DNA of 64,000 nucleotides from Streptomyces sp. HM190 (GTDB lineage Bacteria > Actinomycetota > Actinomycetes > Streptomycetales > Streptomycetaceae). Below are positions 25,808 to 34,593 of this stretch, in pieces (positions within the stretch are counted from its first letter, which is position 1; every line of letters starts with the position of its first letter). The position numbers and the translations under genes are program-made. Where the stretch lies: assembly GCF_009857135.1 (NCBI RefSeq), contig NZ_CP047318.1, forward strand, positions 5,828,001 through 5,892,000. The letters run 5' to 3'. The notes under the pieces are model-generated. The model saw nothing but the letters and a program-made list of their open reading frames with translations, had not been told where the DNA came from and ran no database searches.

Positions 25808-26731
25808 TCACACGGGGAGCGGGCTGCCCGTGATCACCGCGGCGAGCGTCGTCCCGCGCGGGAAGGCGCCCTCCTCCGTCAGGGAGACAAGTCCGTAGAG
25901 CATCTTGGCGACATAGAGACGCTCCACGCGCAGTCCGTGGCGGGACTCGAAGTCGACGGCGAAGGCGTCCAGGACGGGTGTGGTGCGGGCGTAGCCGCCG
26001 AAGTGGAAGCGGTCGTCGAGGTCCCAGTGGCCGCGGCGGCAGCCGAAGGCGCTCTCCTGCAGCCGCCGTATCTCCTCCTCCAGGAAGCCGCCCTTGAGAA
26101 CGGGTATCCCGAGAGCGCGCTGGTCGGGGCCCAGACCGGCGGCCAGGCCAGCGAGGGTGCCGCCGGTACCGCAGGCGACGGCCACGACGTCGGCGCGACC
26201 GCGCAGTTCCGCGCCCAGTTCGCGGCAGCCCCGAACGGCGAGGGCGTTGCTGCCGCCCTCGGGGACGACGTAGGCCCCCTCGGCGTCGGCGGCGCGGAGG
26301 ACGGCGGCCAGCGTGGCCGGGTCGGACTTGTGGCGGTACGTCGATCTGTCGACGAAGTGCAGGCGCATGCCGTCCGCGGCGCAGCGGGCCAGGGAGGGGT
26401 TGAGGGGGCGGTCCGCCAGTTCCTGGCCGCGGACCACGCCGACGGTGGACAGGCCGAGGAGGCGGCCGGCGGCGGCGGTGGCGCGGAGATGGTTCGAGTA
26501 CGCGCCCCCGAAGGTGAGGAGCGAACTGCCTGCCGCCGCGGTCAGATTGGGCACGAGCTTGCGCCACTTGTTCCCGACGAGCCGCGGGTGGATCAGGTCG
26601 TCGCGCTTCAGGAGCAGCCGGACGCCGTGCTGGGCGAAGCGGTCGTCCACGATCTCCTGGAGGGGGGACGGCAGCCGGGGGTGCAGGGCGGAGGTGGGGT
26701 CGGGGCTGCTCACGCGGCCATTGTCGGACAT
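25808..26731 (-). CDS. PLP-dependent enzyme, D-cysteine desulfhydrase/ACC deaminase type
   Basis: A 307-residue fold-type II PLP enzyme. The Schiff-base lysine is in LVGNKWRKL (around residue 53), FGGAYSNHLRA follows, and the phosphate-binding Gly-rich loop is ACGTGGTLAGLAAGL. These features define the ACC deaminase/D-cysteine desulfhydrase group, and sequence alone does not separate the two. Monocistronic, with an ATG at 26731. Confidence 0.85.
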   Translation of the reverse strand: MSDNGRVSSPDPTSALHPRLPSPLQEIVDDRFAQHGVRLLLKRDDLIHPRLVGNKWRKLVPNLTAAAGSSLLTFGGAYSNHLRATAAAGRLLGLSTVGVVRGQELADRPLNPSLARCAADGMRLHFVDRSTYRHKSDPATLAAVLRAADAEGAYVVPEGGSNALAVRGCRELGAELRGRADVVAVACGTGGTLAGLAAGLGPDQRALGIPVLKGGFLEEEIRRLQESAFGCRRGHWDLDDRFHFGGYARTTPVLDAFAVDFESRHGLRVERLYVAKMLYGLVSLTEEGAFPRGTTLAAVITGSPLPV

Positions 26732-26790
26732 CTGTCCGTGATCGGCCGCCCGGCCCCGACGCCCGCGTGCGTGCCCGCTCAGCCTCGATG

Positions 26791-26832
26791 CCCGCGCGCG
26801 CCCGTCGTCGAGGGACGCGCACGGGCGCGGGG
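26791..26832 (-). terminator. hairpin after the amidase gene
   Basis: GCGCCCGT (26798-26805) pairs with ACGGGCGC (26821-26828), extended by GC-rich flanks. It lies just past the amidase stop. Confidence 0.55.
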
Positions 26833-26839
26833 TGAGGGG

Positions 26840-27430
26840 CTACTGGAGGCGGTCGCGGATGCGGCTCCTCATGGAGGCCATGGTGAATCCGCGGGGGTCG
26901 ACCTTCCCGGGCTGCCATTCGAGATGGCCGATGACGGAACGTTCCGTCCAGCCGTGATGGCGGCAGACGGCGGCGGACACCCGCGCGATCGCTTCGAGCT
27001 GGCGCTCGGGCCACGGGTCGAGACCGTCGCCGAGGTTCTCGCACTCGAAGCCGTAGAAGTGGCGGTTTCCGTCGGTGTTCGCCTCGTTGTCCCGGGGGAG
27101 CGCGGTCTCGGCGATCACGGCCCGCAGGACGTCGTCGTCGCCGCTGCCGGCGTGGTTGGCGCGGCCGTAACCGACGAGATGGACGCGGCCGTCCTTGGTG
27201 ATCACGCCGTGGCACAGCGGGCCGGGGAGCCCCGAGTAGCCGTCGCGGCAGATGCGGACGGTGCGTTCACTGCCGGAGGTGACCGTGTGGTGGATCATCA
27301 CGCCGTGGACAGGGCCCCACGGCCCCTTGTGATTGCGGTTGTGATGCTCCCAGTCACCGACCTCGACGACCGTGACGCCCTCGTTCTTGAGGATGCTGAG
27401 AAATCTGGCAGCGGACATGGGTGGGGCCAT
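26840..27430 (-). CDS. N-acetylmuramoyl-L-alanine amidase (amidase_2/PGRP fold)
   Basis: A 196-residue zinc amidase that cleaves the MurNAc-L-Ala bond of peptidoglycan. Zinc ligands and active-site residues are visible: VMIHHTVTSG (first His), RANHAGSG (T7-lysozyme-like block) and GHLEWQPGKVDPRGF (second His and downstream acidic/Lys site). No signal peptide and no cell-wall-binding domain, so export may need a holin or lysis. This phage-lysin-like form is common in Streptomyces chromosomes. AAGGAGTCGGTC precedes the ATG at 27430. Divergent from the encapsulin gene. Confidence 0.85.
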   Translation of the reverse strand: MAPPMSAARFLSILKNEGVTVVEVGDWEHHNRNHKGPWGPVHGVMIHHTVTSGSERTVRICRDGYSGLPGPLCHGVITKDGRVHLVGYGRANHAGSGDDDVLRAVIAETALPRDNEANTDGNRHFYGFECENLGDGLDPWPERQLEAIARVSAAVCRHHGWTERSVIGHLEWQPGKVDPRGFTMASMRSRIRDRLQ

Positions 27431-27712
27431 GACCGACTCCTTCGTACGGTGCGACGGCCGCTTGTACGGCCGCCTCGTACGCAGGCTTGTACCCAGGTCT
27501 GCGTGCGGAGGTCAGGTGTCGGTATTGCGTGCGAGCCGATCCGGTCATCTCCCGAAACAGCCGGCGCGGGTAGACAAAGTCCTCCGATATGCCCACTCTT
27601 CGTAAGATCCATTCCCGCTCTTTCGGGTAATAGCATCGGCACGCTCCGTGATGTCAGGCTGGTGGCGAGATCGGTGACCGCGATCAGTGCACACCCGGAG
27701 GGGAAAATCCGT

Positions 27713-29119
27713 ATGTCGGTAGGCGAAGAGGTCCGTACGCAGCAGGACCGGCCGCAGCAGAGTCTCGGCACGGCCGCTGCCCGGAACCTGGCCACCACCA
27801 CCAAGTCCGCGCCCCAGATGCAGGAGATCAGCTCCCGCTGGCTGCTGCGCATGTTGCCCTGGGTGAACGTGCAGGGTGGCACGTACCGGGTGAACCGGCG
27901 GCTCACCTACGCGGTCGGGGACGGCCGCATCACCTTTGTGAAGACGGGCGACCAGGTCGCCGTCATCCCCGCGGAGCTCGGTGAACTGCCGGCCCTGCGT
28001 GATTACGAGGACGTGGACGTGCTGGGCGAGCTGGCCCAGCGGTGCGAGCAGCGGGAGTTCGCGGCGGGCGCGGTGCTCGCCGAGTTCGGCAGCCAGGCGG
28101 AGGAGGTGTTCCTCCTCGCGCACGGCAAGGTCGAGAAGATCGGCACGGGCCCCTACGGCGACGACGCGGTGCTCGGAGTGCTGGCCGACGGGGCGTACTT
28201 CGGCGAGCAGGCGCTGCTCGACGCCGACGCGATCTGGGAGTACACGGCCCGCGCGGTCACCGCGTGCACGGTGCTCGTCCTGCCGCGCCAGGCCGTCGAC
28301 CAGGTCGCGGAGCGCTCCGAGAGCCTCGGTGAGCACCTGCAGCAGCTGCGCTCCATCCCGGAGCAGCGCACCAACAAGTACGGCGAGAAGGCGATCGAAC
28401 TCGCCGCCGGCCACAGCGGTGAGCCCGACATCCCGCACACCTTCGTCGACTACGAGGCCGCGCCCCGTGAGTACGAACTGAGCGTCGCCCAGACCGTCCT
28501 GCGCATCCACACACGCGTGGCGGACCTCTACAACCAGCCCATGAACCAGACCGAGCAGCAGGTCCGGCTCACCGTGGAGGCGTTGAAGGAGCGTCAGGAG
28601 CACGAGCTCATCAACAACCGGGACTTCGGTCTCCTCCACAACTGCGAGTACGACCAGCGGCTCCAGCCGCACGACGGCGTGCCCAGCCCGGACGACCTGG
28701 ACGAGCTGCTCAGCCGCCGCCGGGGTACCAGGCTGCTGCTCGCCCACCCGCGCGCGATCTCCGCGTTCGGCCGTGAGCTCAACAAGCGCGGACTCGTCCC
28801 GGAGACCGTCGACATCGCCGGCAACCGCATCCCCACCTGGCGCGGTGTGCCTATCTACCCCTGCAACAAGATCCCGGTGACCGAGGCCAGGACCACCTCG
28901 ATCATCGCCATGCGTACCGGGGAGGAGGACCAGGGCGTCATCGGCCTGCGCGCCGCGAGCATCCCCGACGAGATCGAGCCCAGCCTGTCGGTGCGCTTCA
29001 TGGGCATCAACGAACAGGCGATCATCAAGTACCTCGTGACGGCCTACTACTCGGCCGCGGTCCTCGTCCCCGACGCGCTCGGCGTTCTGGAGAACGTCGA
29101 GATCGGCCGCTGGCGGTGA
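27713..29119 (+). CDS. family 2B encapsulin shell protein with inserted cNMP-binding domain
   Basis: A 468-residue protein (ATG at 27713 after GGAGGGG). It combines an HK97-like encapsulin coat fold with a CRP-type cyclic-nucleotide-binding insertion at about residues 95-205 (FAAGAVLAEFGSQAEEVFLL, GAYFGEQALLDADAIWEY). The coat regions flank it; VDYEAAPREYELSVAQTVLR and RLLLAHPRAISAFGRELNKR are typical of the EshA-like group. Family 2B shells form nanocompartments. The next gene is a polyprenyl synthase with a disordered N-terminus, a known predicted cargo class. What enters the shell, and whether cAMP binding gates it, are open questions. Confidence 0.88.
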   Translation: MSVGEEVRTQQDRPQQSLGTAAARNLATTTKSAPQMQEISSRWLLRMLPWVNVQGGTYRVNRRLTYAVGDGRITFVKTGDQVAVIPAELGELPALRDYEDVDVLGELAQRCEQREFAAGAVLAEFGSQAEEVFLLAHGKVEKIGTGPYGDDAVLGVLADGAYFGEQALLDADAIWEYTARAVTACTVLVLPRQAVDQVAERSESLGEHLQQLRSIPEQRTNKYGEKAIELAAGHSGEPDIPHTFVDYEAAPREYELSVAQTVLRIHTRVADLYNQPMNQTEQQVRLTVEALKERQEHELINNRDFGLLHNCEYDQRLQPHDGVPSPDDLDELLSRRRGTRLLLAHPRAISAFGRELNKRGLVPETVDIAGNRIPTWRGVPIYPCNKIPVTEARTTSIIAMRTGEEDQGVIGLRAASIPDEIEPSLSVRFMGINEQAIIKYLVTAYYSAAVLVPDALGVLENVEIGRWR

Positions 29120-29165
29120 CCTCATCCGAACCGCCGCCGTCCGCGGCCTCCTTCGAGGCGATGCC

Positions 29166-30380
29166 ATGGGTGAGCGCATGACGCAGACACAGCAGAGCCC
29201 GGTCGAGACCCTGGAGGGCGGCGCCCGGGACATCGACATCCTGGAAAGGCGGAGCCACATCACTATCCCTCCGGACCCGACGGGAGCCCCGGATCCCACG
29301 GGAGCGGTGACTCCCGCCGGCCGCGGGAGCGGGCCCGCACGACCGGGCGCCGCCAGCCCGCCGGACGGGCAGGAGGCGGCCGAGATCCTGGAACGGACAC
29401 GGCTGTCGGTCGACCCCGTACTGCGCCGGGCCGTGCAGTCGTTGCCCAGCTCGATGCGCCGGGTCGCGCGCTACCACTTCGGCTGGGAGCAGGCGGACGG
29501 CACCCCGGCGGCAGGCAACGCGGGCAAGGCGATCCGGCCTGCGCTGGTACTGGCGGCGGTCGAGGCGCTCGGCGGACGCGAGTCCGCCGCCGTCCGGGCC
29601 GCCGCGGCGGTGGAGCTGGTGCACAACTTCACCCTGCTGCACGACGACGTGATGGACCGGGACGCCACCCGCAGGCACCGGCCCACCGCGTGGACCGTGT
29701 TCGGGGTGCCCGACGCGATCCTCGCCGGGGACGCGCTGCAGGCCCTGGCCCTGCGGCTGCTCGCGGAGGACCCGCATCCGGCGTCGGCCGCGGCGGTTGC
29801 CCGGCTCGCCTCCTGTGTCGTCGAGCTGTGCGCGGGTCAGCACACGGACACGGCGATGGAGGAGCGGCGGCCGGAGGAGGTCACCCTCCCCGAGGTGCTC
29901 GCCATGGCCGAGGCGAAGACGGGCGCGCTGCTCGGCTGTGCCTGTGCGCTCGGGGCGCTCTACGCGGGGGCCGGTGAGGAGGAGGTCGAGGCTCTCGACG
30001 CGTTCGGGCGGGAGGCCGGTCTCGCCTTCCAGCTCATCGACGACGTGATCGGCATCTGGGGCGACCCGAGCCGTACCGGCAAGCCGGCCGGCGCGGACCT
30101 CGTCGCCCGCAAGAAGTCCCTGCCGGTGGTCGCGGCGCTCGCCTCGGGCACTCCGGAGGCGGACGAACTCGCCGCGCTGTACGGGGAGCCGTACGAGGAG
30201 GGCGAGCTGGAGCGGACGGCGCTCGTCGTCGAGCGTGCGGGCGGGCGCGACTGGGCCCAGGCCCAGGCGGCCGACCGTATGGCCAGGGCCATGCACGAGC
30301 TGTCCCGGGCGGTCCCGGACCCGGAGGCGGCGGGAGGTCTGCTCGCGCTGGCCGAGTTCGTGACACGTCGCAGCAGCTGA
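29166..30380 (+). CDS. polyprenyl diphosphate synthase, probable encapsulin cargo
   Basis: A 404-residue class I trans-prenyltransferase. The catalytic core starts near residue 80. The first aspartate motif is LLHDDVMDRD (DDxxD) and the second is FQLIDDVIGIWGD, with GKAIRPALVLAAVEALGG (substrate K/R) before them. The first ~75 residues are Pro/Gly/Ala-rich and look disordered, with a short conserved-looking block ARDIDILERRSHITIPP. This layout fits a cargo-loading extension. It lies 46 bp after the shell gene. ATG at 29178 is an alternative start. Chain length of the product is not predictable here. Confidence 0.88.
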   Translation: MGERMTQTQQSPVETLEGGARDIDILERRSHITIPPDPTGAPDPTGAVTPAGRGSGPARPGAASPPDGQEAAEILERTRLSVDPVLRRAVQSLPSSMRRVARYHFGWEQADGTPAAGNAGKAIRPALVLAAVEALGGRESAAVRAAAAVELVHNFTLLHDDVMDRDATRRHRPTAWTVFGVPDAILAGDALQALALRLLAEDPHPASAAAVARLASCVVELCAGQHTDTAMEERRPEEVTLPEVLAMAEAKTGALLGCACALGALYAGAGEEEVEALDAFGREAGLAFQLIDDVIGIWGDPSRTGKPAGADLVARKKSLPVVAALASGTPEADELAALYGEPYEEGELERTALVVERAGGRDWAQAQAADRMARAMHELSRAVPDPEAAGGLLALAEFVTRRSS

Positions 30381-30813
30381 GAACAGGCTCCGGAGGCATC
30401 GGCACCGCGCCGACCTGACCCCGCACGGTGTCGGTGCCTCCGGTCGGACGCGGGTCCCGCACATCCCCACGGTGTGCGGGGCCCGCTCATGTCCTGGACG
30501 GACCCGGTCGGCAAGGTCGGGAAGCTCAAGGCGGAGGACGGCCCCCTCGTGATCTGGCTGCGCGAGCTCCGTCCTCGCGAGGGTGGTGCTCGACGACATC
30601 GACGAGCTGATCATCAAGACGTACCCCGTCGTGCCAGGGACGGGGGATGCCGATGTTCGGCTCCGGCTTCGACGTCACCGAGTGCACGCTGACCGGGGTG
30701 CGTGCCTTCGGCAACGGGGCCGTGCTGCGGACGTACCCCAGGAAGCGGCGATCCGGGGGTTCGGCGGAGCACGGCGGGGAGCGCACGGCGGCCGTCGGCC
30801 CTACGCTGAGGAG
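30381..30813 (+). other. 433-bp stretch without a clear gene
   Basis: Three short overlapping plus-strand frames (from 30489, 30583 and 30647) each look weakly protein-like, and together they could be a gene broken by frameshifts. I recognise no family and no single intact frame. A short repeat of the encapsulin-gene terminator type is possible at 30386-30445. Confidence 0.35.
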
Positions 30814-31113
30814 ATGGGCACCGACGAGCATGTCTGCCCGGACTGCGGACAGCCAGTGGCCACGATCGTGCGGCGGCACAAGACGCTCGGCGCGTTCGTC
30901 CCCGTGTGGGGTCCGGGGCCGTGCAGGAACCCGAAGTGTGACGCGTATGCCGACAGCAACGTCGAGCCCGACGAGGCCACCGCGCGGAGTGCGCGGGCCG
31001 TCGACCCTCGGGCCCAGGGGGCGCACGGCCCGACCGGTACGCAGGGCGTGCGCCCGGCGAATGCCGCCGCCCCGGAGGACGCGGAGCAGGTCGAGGACCT
31101 CACCGACGGGTGA
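30814..31113 (+). CDS. small zinc-ribbon-like protein, unknown function
   Basis: A 99-residue protein. CPDCGQPVATIV near the N-terminus and CRNPKCDAY about 30 residues later supply four cysteines (CxxC...CxxxxC), a plausible zinc ribbon. The rest is acidic and low-complexity, ending EQVEDLTDG. GAGGAG abuts the ATG, an unusually short Shine-Dalgarno spacing. Function unknown. Confidence 0.6.
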   Translation: MGTDEHVCPDCGQPVATIVRRHKTLGAFVPVWGPGPCRNPKCDAYADSNVEPDEATARSARAVDPRAQGAHGPTGTQGVRPANAAAPEDAEQVEDLTDG

Positions 31114-31288
31114 CGGGCCCCTGCGCCTCGGGCGTCGCGGCCGTACAGGAACCGGGAACCGGGTGACTTCGCTGCGGCGGAAGGACCTCGCGCGGGTGTG
31201 CTGACGAGTTTCGCACGGCTCCGAGGTCTCCTCCGGGAGAGCCGCCCGCCGAGGGCGGTCCGAACCGAGGAAGACGAGGAGCGGCCTC

Positions 31289-31718
31289 ATCGAGTACCTG
31301 ATGATGGTCCAGGGCACGCAGGCGGACCACGCGGCCATCGGCGGCAATGCATCGGCGGCGCTCCGTCCTGGACGCACCCCGTCCTGGACGCAGGAGTGAC
31401 GTGCAGGGGATGTACGCCCGCATGACCGCCGTCAACGAGGACCTCACCGCGAGCGCCGGGGCGATCGACGGGCAGGGGCTGGCCGAACCCACCCGGACCC
31501 GCCTCGTCACGCTCGGCGCCGACGGCGAGCCCGCCGTCGTGGACGGGCCGTACGCGGAGACCGAGGAGGTGCTCGCCGGGTACTGGCTCCTGGACTGCGC
31601 GAGCCTGGACCGCGTCACGGAGATCGCGGCCCGCGTCGCCCAGTGCCCCCAGCCCGCCGGGGCCGAGGAGTACCCCGTGGTGATCCGGCCCGTGACGGAC
31701 GGGCCCGAGAGCCACTGA
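31289..31718 (+). pseudogene. YCII-related (DUF1428/YCII-like) gene inactivated by frameshift
   Basis: The reading frame EYLMMVQGTQADHAAI..SWTQE (from about 31292) stops at TGA at 31397. The adjacent frame continues as DVQGMYARMTAVNEDL...IDGQGLAEPTRTR...VVDGPYAETEEVLAGYWLLD, the standard continuation of actinobacterial YCII-like proteins. Removing one base, T31397, would rejoin the two. The codon at the expected start, placed correctly after GAGGAG, is ATC rather than ATG. Two defects argue for real decay rather than one sequencing error. Confidence 0.7.
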
Positions 31719-31811
31719 CGCCCGACCCCGGTGCACCGAGACCGGCTCGCGGGCGCTTTGGCCCGGGCCCGCTCGGGTACCCCGCCACCCGGCCGCCAGC
31801 CACCCGGCCGC

Positions 31812-32564
31812 TCAGCCGGCCGGCAGGCCCCCGGAATCCGGGTCGCGGGCGGTGAGGCAGTACGTGCCGCCCGCCGGGTCCCGCATCACCGTCCAGTGGG
31901 GGTGTTCGGCCACGAACGTGGCGCCCAGGTGCTCGTGGCGGGCGCGGGTGGTGTTCCGGTCGGCGCAGGCAAGGTCGAGGTGAGCCGACGCGGGGGCGGA
32001 GCCGGCCAGGCGCTGGAGGAGGATGCGCAGGGGGAGACCCGCGGGCGGGCGCAGGACGTGGAACTCCGGGAGCGAACCGGCGTACGACTCCCAGCCGGTC
32101 AGGGCGGCCCAGAACGCGACCTCCGCGGCGAACACGTCCGGTGCGATGTCCAGGCACACCTGGTCCAGACGGCTCCCTTCGACCACCGGCGGCCGGACGC
32201 TCTCCCCGTGCCACGGCACCGCGCAGAAGGGTTGTCCGGCGGGGGAGCGGAGCACCGCCCAGCCGGTGTGCCCGGCGACGACCCCTGCACCGAGGTCGAC
32301 GGCCCGGTCGACGAACGCGGGCACGTCCGCCACGGAGAAGTCGAGATGGGCGCCGCCGTCGCCCGCGTCCACCGCCTGGGCCTTCACACACGCGTCGCCC
32401 CGTGCGGGGAGCAGCGTCACGAACTCGCCCCGCTCACCCCGCGGCGTGGACGGCTCCGTCGCCGTCACCGTCCTCCAGAACGCGCACGCCTGCTCGAACC
32501 CGGACTCCGGCCGGTCGATGAAGGCGTACGTCCACCGGATCGCCCCACCCGTCACGCCGCCCAT
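31812..32564 (-). CDS. VOC-superfamily protein with two glyoxalase-like domains
   Basis: A 250-residue protein from the ATG at 32564. Two tandem vicinal-oxygen-chelate modules are seen. Module 1 runs to ~residue 115, with AHLDFSVADVPAFVDRAVDLGAGVV and SPAGQPFCAV. Module 2 follows, with HLDLACADRNTTRARHEHLG and DPAGGTYCLT. These are the paired beta-alpha-beta repeats of the fold. Substrate unknown; actinobacteria carry many such paralogues. Confidence 0.8.
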   Translation of the reverse strand: MGGVTGGAIRWTYAFIDRPESGFEQACAFWRTVTATEPSTPRGERGEFVTLLPARGDACVKAQAVDAGDGGAHLDFSVADVPAFVDRAVDLGAGVVAGHTGWAVLRSPAGQPFCAVPWHGESVRPPVVEGSRLDQVCLDIAPDVFAAEVAFWAALTGWESYAGSLPEFHVLRPPAGLPLRILLQRLAGSAPASAHLDLACADRNTTRARHEHLGATFVAEHPHWTVMRDPAGGTYCLTARDPDSGGLPAG

Positions 32565-32715
32565 GCCTCTCTCGTCACCCACGCCACTCCTGCCCCCACG
32601 CCTTTCGCTCTCGCTCTCCCTCTCCCGCTGCCACGGCGCGCCGCCCTCTTCCCTGCCGCCCACCGCAGCGCCCTCAGCCCCGGCTCCCCAGCTTCGCCGT
32701 GAGCTGCCGGGAGCC

Positions 32716-33198
32716 TCAGCCCCCCTGAGCCCCGTACTTCGAGGACGTCCCCGCTTGCCCCGACTTCCGCGGCTCCATGAAGCGCAGCATGTTCCCCGCG
32801 GGGTCGCGGAACGCGCAGTCCCGAACCCCGTAGGGCTGGTCCATGGGCTCCTGGAGGACGTCCGCGCCGGAGGCCTCCACACGGGAGTAGAGGGCGTCGC
32901 AGTCGTCGGTGGTGAAGTTGACGCCACGGAGGACGCCCTTGGCGAGGAGCTGGGCGATGGTCTCGCGGTCGGCGGGGGAGATGTCGGGGTCGGCGCCCGG
33001 TGGCTCCAGGACGATCTCGACGTCGGGCTGGAGCGGGGAGCCGACGGTCACCCAGCGCATGCCCTCGAAGCCGACGTCGCCGCGGACCTCCATGCCGAGG
33101 ACGTCCCGGTAGAAGGCGAGCGCCTTGTCGTGGTCGTCGACCGCGAGGAAACACTGGGAGAGCTTGATGTACGGGCCGTGCGCTCTGTTCGTATCCAT
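32716..33198 (-). CDS. VOC-family (glyoxalase/bleomycin-resistance fold) protein
   Basis: A 160-residue single VOC module: LSQCFLAVDDHDKALAFYRDVLG, then the second half with DALYSRVEASGADVLQEPMDQPYG and FRDPAGNMLRFMEP. The conserved Glu near the C-terminus and a His/Gln at the first site are consistent with a metal site. It lies 9 bp after the AraC-type gene that precedes it, probably one operon, so the regulator may control it. Confidence 0.82.
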   Translation of the reverse strand: MDTNRAHGPYIKLSQCFLAVDDHDKALAFYRDVLGMEVRGDVGFEGMRWVTVGSPLQPDVEIVLEPPGADPDISPADRETIAQLLAKGVLRGVNFTTDDCDALYSRVEASGADVLQEPMDQPYGVRDCAFRDPAGNMLRFMEPRKSGQAGTSSKYGAQGG

Positions 33199-33207
33199 GT
33201 GCCCACG

Positions 33208-33633
33208 CTAGGGCGCCTCGTCCGGTTCGGCCGTGCGTACGCGCTGTCGGGAGGGGCGTGTCAGGCGCTTCGCCACACATGCCGGGATCGCGGCCCCCGA
33301 CTCGTGCGGGCGGGCCCGGTAGGCGCTCGGGGTCTCGCCCACCAGCTCCGTGAAGCGGGCGCTGAACGAGCCGAGCGAGGTGCAGCCCACCGCCAGGCAC
33401 ACCTCGGTCACGGTGAGGTCCCCGCGGCGCAGCAACGCCTTCGCGCGCTCGATGCGGCGGGTCATCAGATACGCGTACGGCGTCTCCCCGTAGGCCGCGC
33501 GGAAGCTGCGCTGGAAGTGGCCGGGGGACATCAGCGCGGTGCGCGCGAGGGCGTCGATGTCGAGGGGTTCCGCGTACTCGCGGTCCATGCGGTCCCGCGC
33601 CCGCCGCAGCCGCACCAGATCATCCCGGTTCAT
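33208..33633 (-). CDS. small AraC-family regulator
   Basis: A 141-residue protein containing almost only the double HTH: IDALARTALMSPGHFQRSFRAAYGETPYAYLM, then LTVTEVCLAVGCTSLGSFSARFTELVGETPSAYR. No ligand domain is present. It sits immediately upstream of the VOC gene on the same strand (9-bp gap), a common regulator-VOC pairing. Confidence 0.85.
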   Translation of the reverse strand: MNRDDLVRLRRARDRMDREYAEPLDIDALARTALMSPGHFQRSFRAAYGETPYAYLMTRRIERAKALLRRGDLTVTEVCLAVGCTSLGSFSARFTELVGETPSAYRARPHESGAAIPACVAKRLTRPSRQRVRTAEPDEAP

Positions 33634-33725
33634 GTCCCCAGGATGACACCCGCCACTGACACGCGGGCGCTCACGCGACCTGTCCGCCGTCCGGCCGGGC
33701 GGCTGCGCGATCACCGCTCCGGCGC

Positions 33726-34586
33726 TCACCCCTTCACGGCGGAGCTGGCCACGCCCTGGACGAACCAGCGCTGGAAGAACGCGAAGACGATCAGGACGGG
33801 CAGGACGAGGAGGACGCCGAAGGCGAGGATCTGGCCCCAGTCGGGCGGCTGCTGGCCCTGGAAGACGCTCATCTCCAGCGGCAGCGGCCGCACCGACGGA
33901 TCGGAGACCATCAGCACCGGCCACAGGAACGAACCCCACTGGGTGAGGAAGGTCAGGATCGCGACCGAGGCGAACGCCGGCTTCGACATCGGGACGATGA
34001 TCGCGAAGAACGTGCGCCACGGGCCGGCCCCGTCGAGCCGGGCCGCCTCCTCGATGCTCGGTGGGATCGTGCGGAAGAACGTGTGGAACTGGTAGATCGA
34101 GAAGGCGTTCGCGAGGAACGGCAGCGCCTGGATGAAGAGCGTGTTCCGCTGGTCGTTGAACAGGTAGAACAGCGGTACGGCCACTGACTCGAACGGCACC
34201 AGCATCAGCAGCAGGACCAGGGTGAACACGGCCTCCCTGCCGCGCCACCTGAGCCGGGAGAGCCCGTACGCCGCCATCGAGTTGACGAACAGGCCGCCCG
34301 TGACGACCACGAACGCCAGCAGCAGCGAGACACCCATGAACTGCCAGAAGTAGCCGGTGCTGTCGGAGTTCAGGTTGTCCAGGACGGCGGCGTAGTTGTC
34401 GAAGGACAGATGGGTCGGGAGGAAGCCGGACAGGCCGTTCAGCACCTCCTCGGACGGCTTGAGGCTGCCGAGGAGGAGGTACAGGACGGGCAGCGCGAAG
34501 ACGAACGCCAGGACGGAGAGGACGGCGTAGTCGAGGAAACGGCGCAGGGGCCCGCGGGAGAGACCGGTGGCGGTGCTCGTACTCAT
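33726..34586 (-). CDS. sugar ABC transporter permease (MalG type)
   Basis: A 286-residue inner-membrane permease with six hydrophobic segments. EAA loop: EEAARLDGAGPWRTFFAIIVP. C-terminal FAFFQRWFVQGVASSAVKG is the usual MalG ending. Last gene of a lacI-SBP-permease-permease series. Seven bases separate it from the MalF-type gene. Confidence 0.92.
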   Translation of the reverse strand: MSTSTATGLSRGPLRRFLDYAVLSVLAFVFALPVLYLLLGSLKPSEEVLNGLSGFLPTHLSFDNYAAVLDNLNSDSTGYFWQFMGVSLLLAFVVVTGGLFVNSMAAYGLSRLRWRGREAVFTLVLLLMLVPFESVAVPLFYLFNDQRNTLFIQALPFLANAFSIYQFHTFFRTIPPSIEEAARLDGAGPWRTFFAIIVPMSKPAFASVAILTFLTQWGSFLWPVLMVSDPSVRPLPLEMSVFQGQQPPDWGQILAFGVLLVLPVLIVFAFFQRWFVQGVASSAVKG

Positions 34587-34593
34587 GGCTGAG

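Noticed and set aside
25479..27215. 578-codon minus-strand frame
   Set aside because: Overlaps the PLP enzyme and amidase in another frame and is extremely Arg/Pro-rich, as frame-shadow sequences are.
30489..30790. Three short plus-strand frames that might be one frameshifted gene
   Set aside because: Fragments such as VVLDDIDELIIKTYPVV look protein-like, but I recognise no family and cannot show that they belong together.
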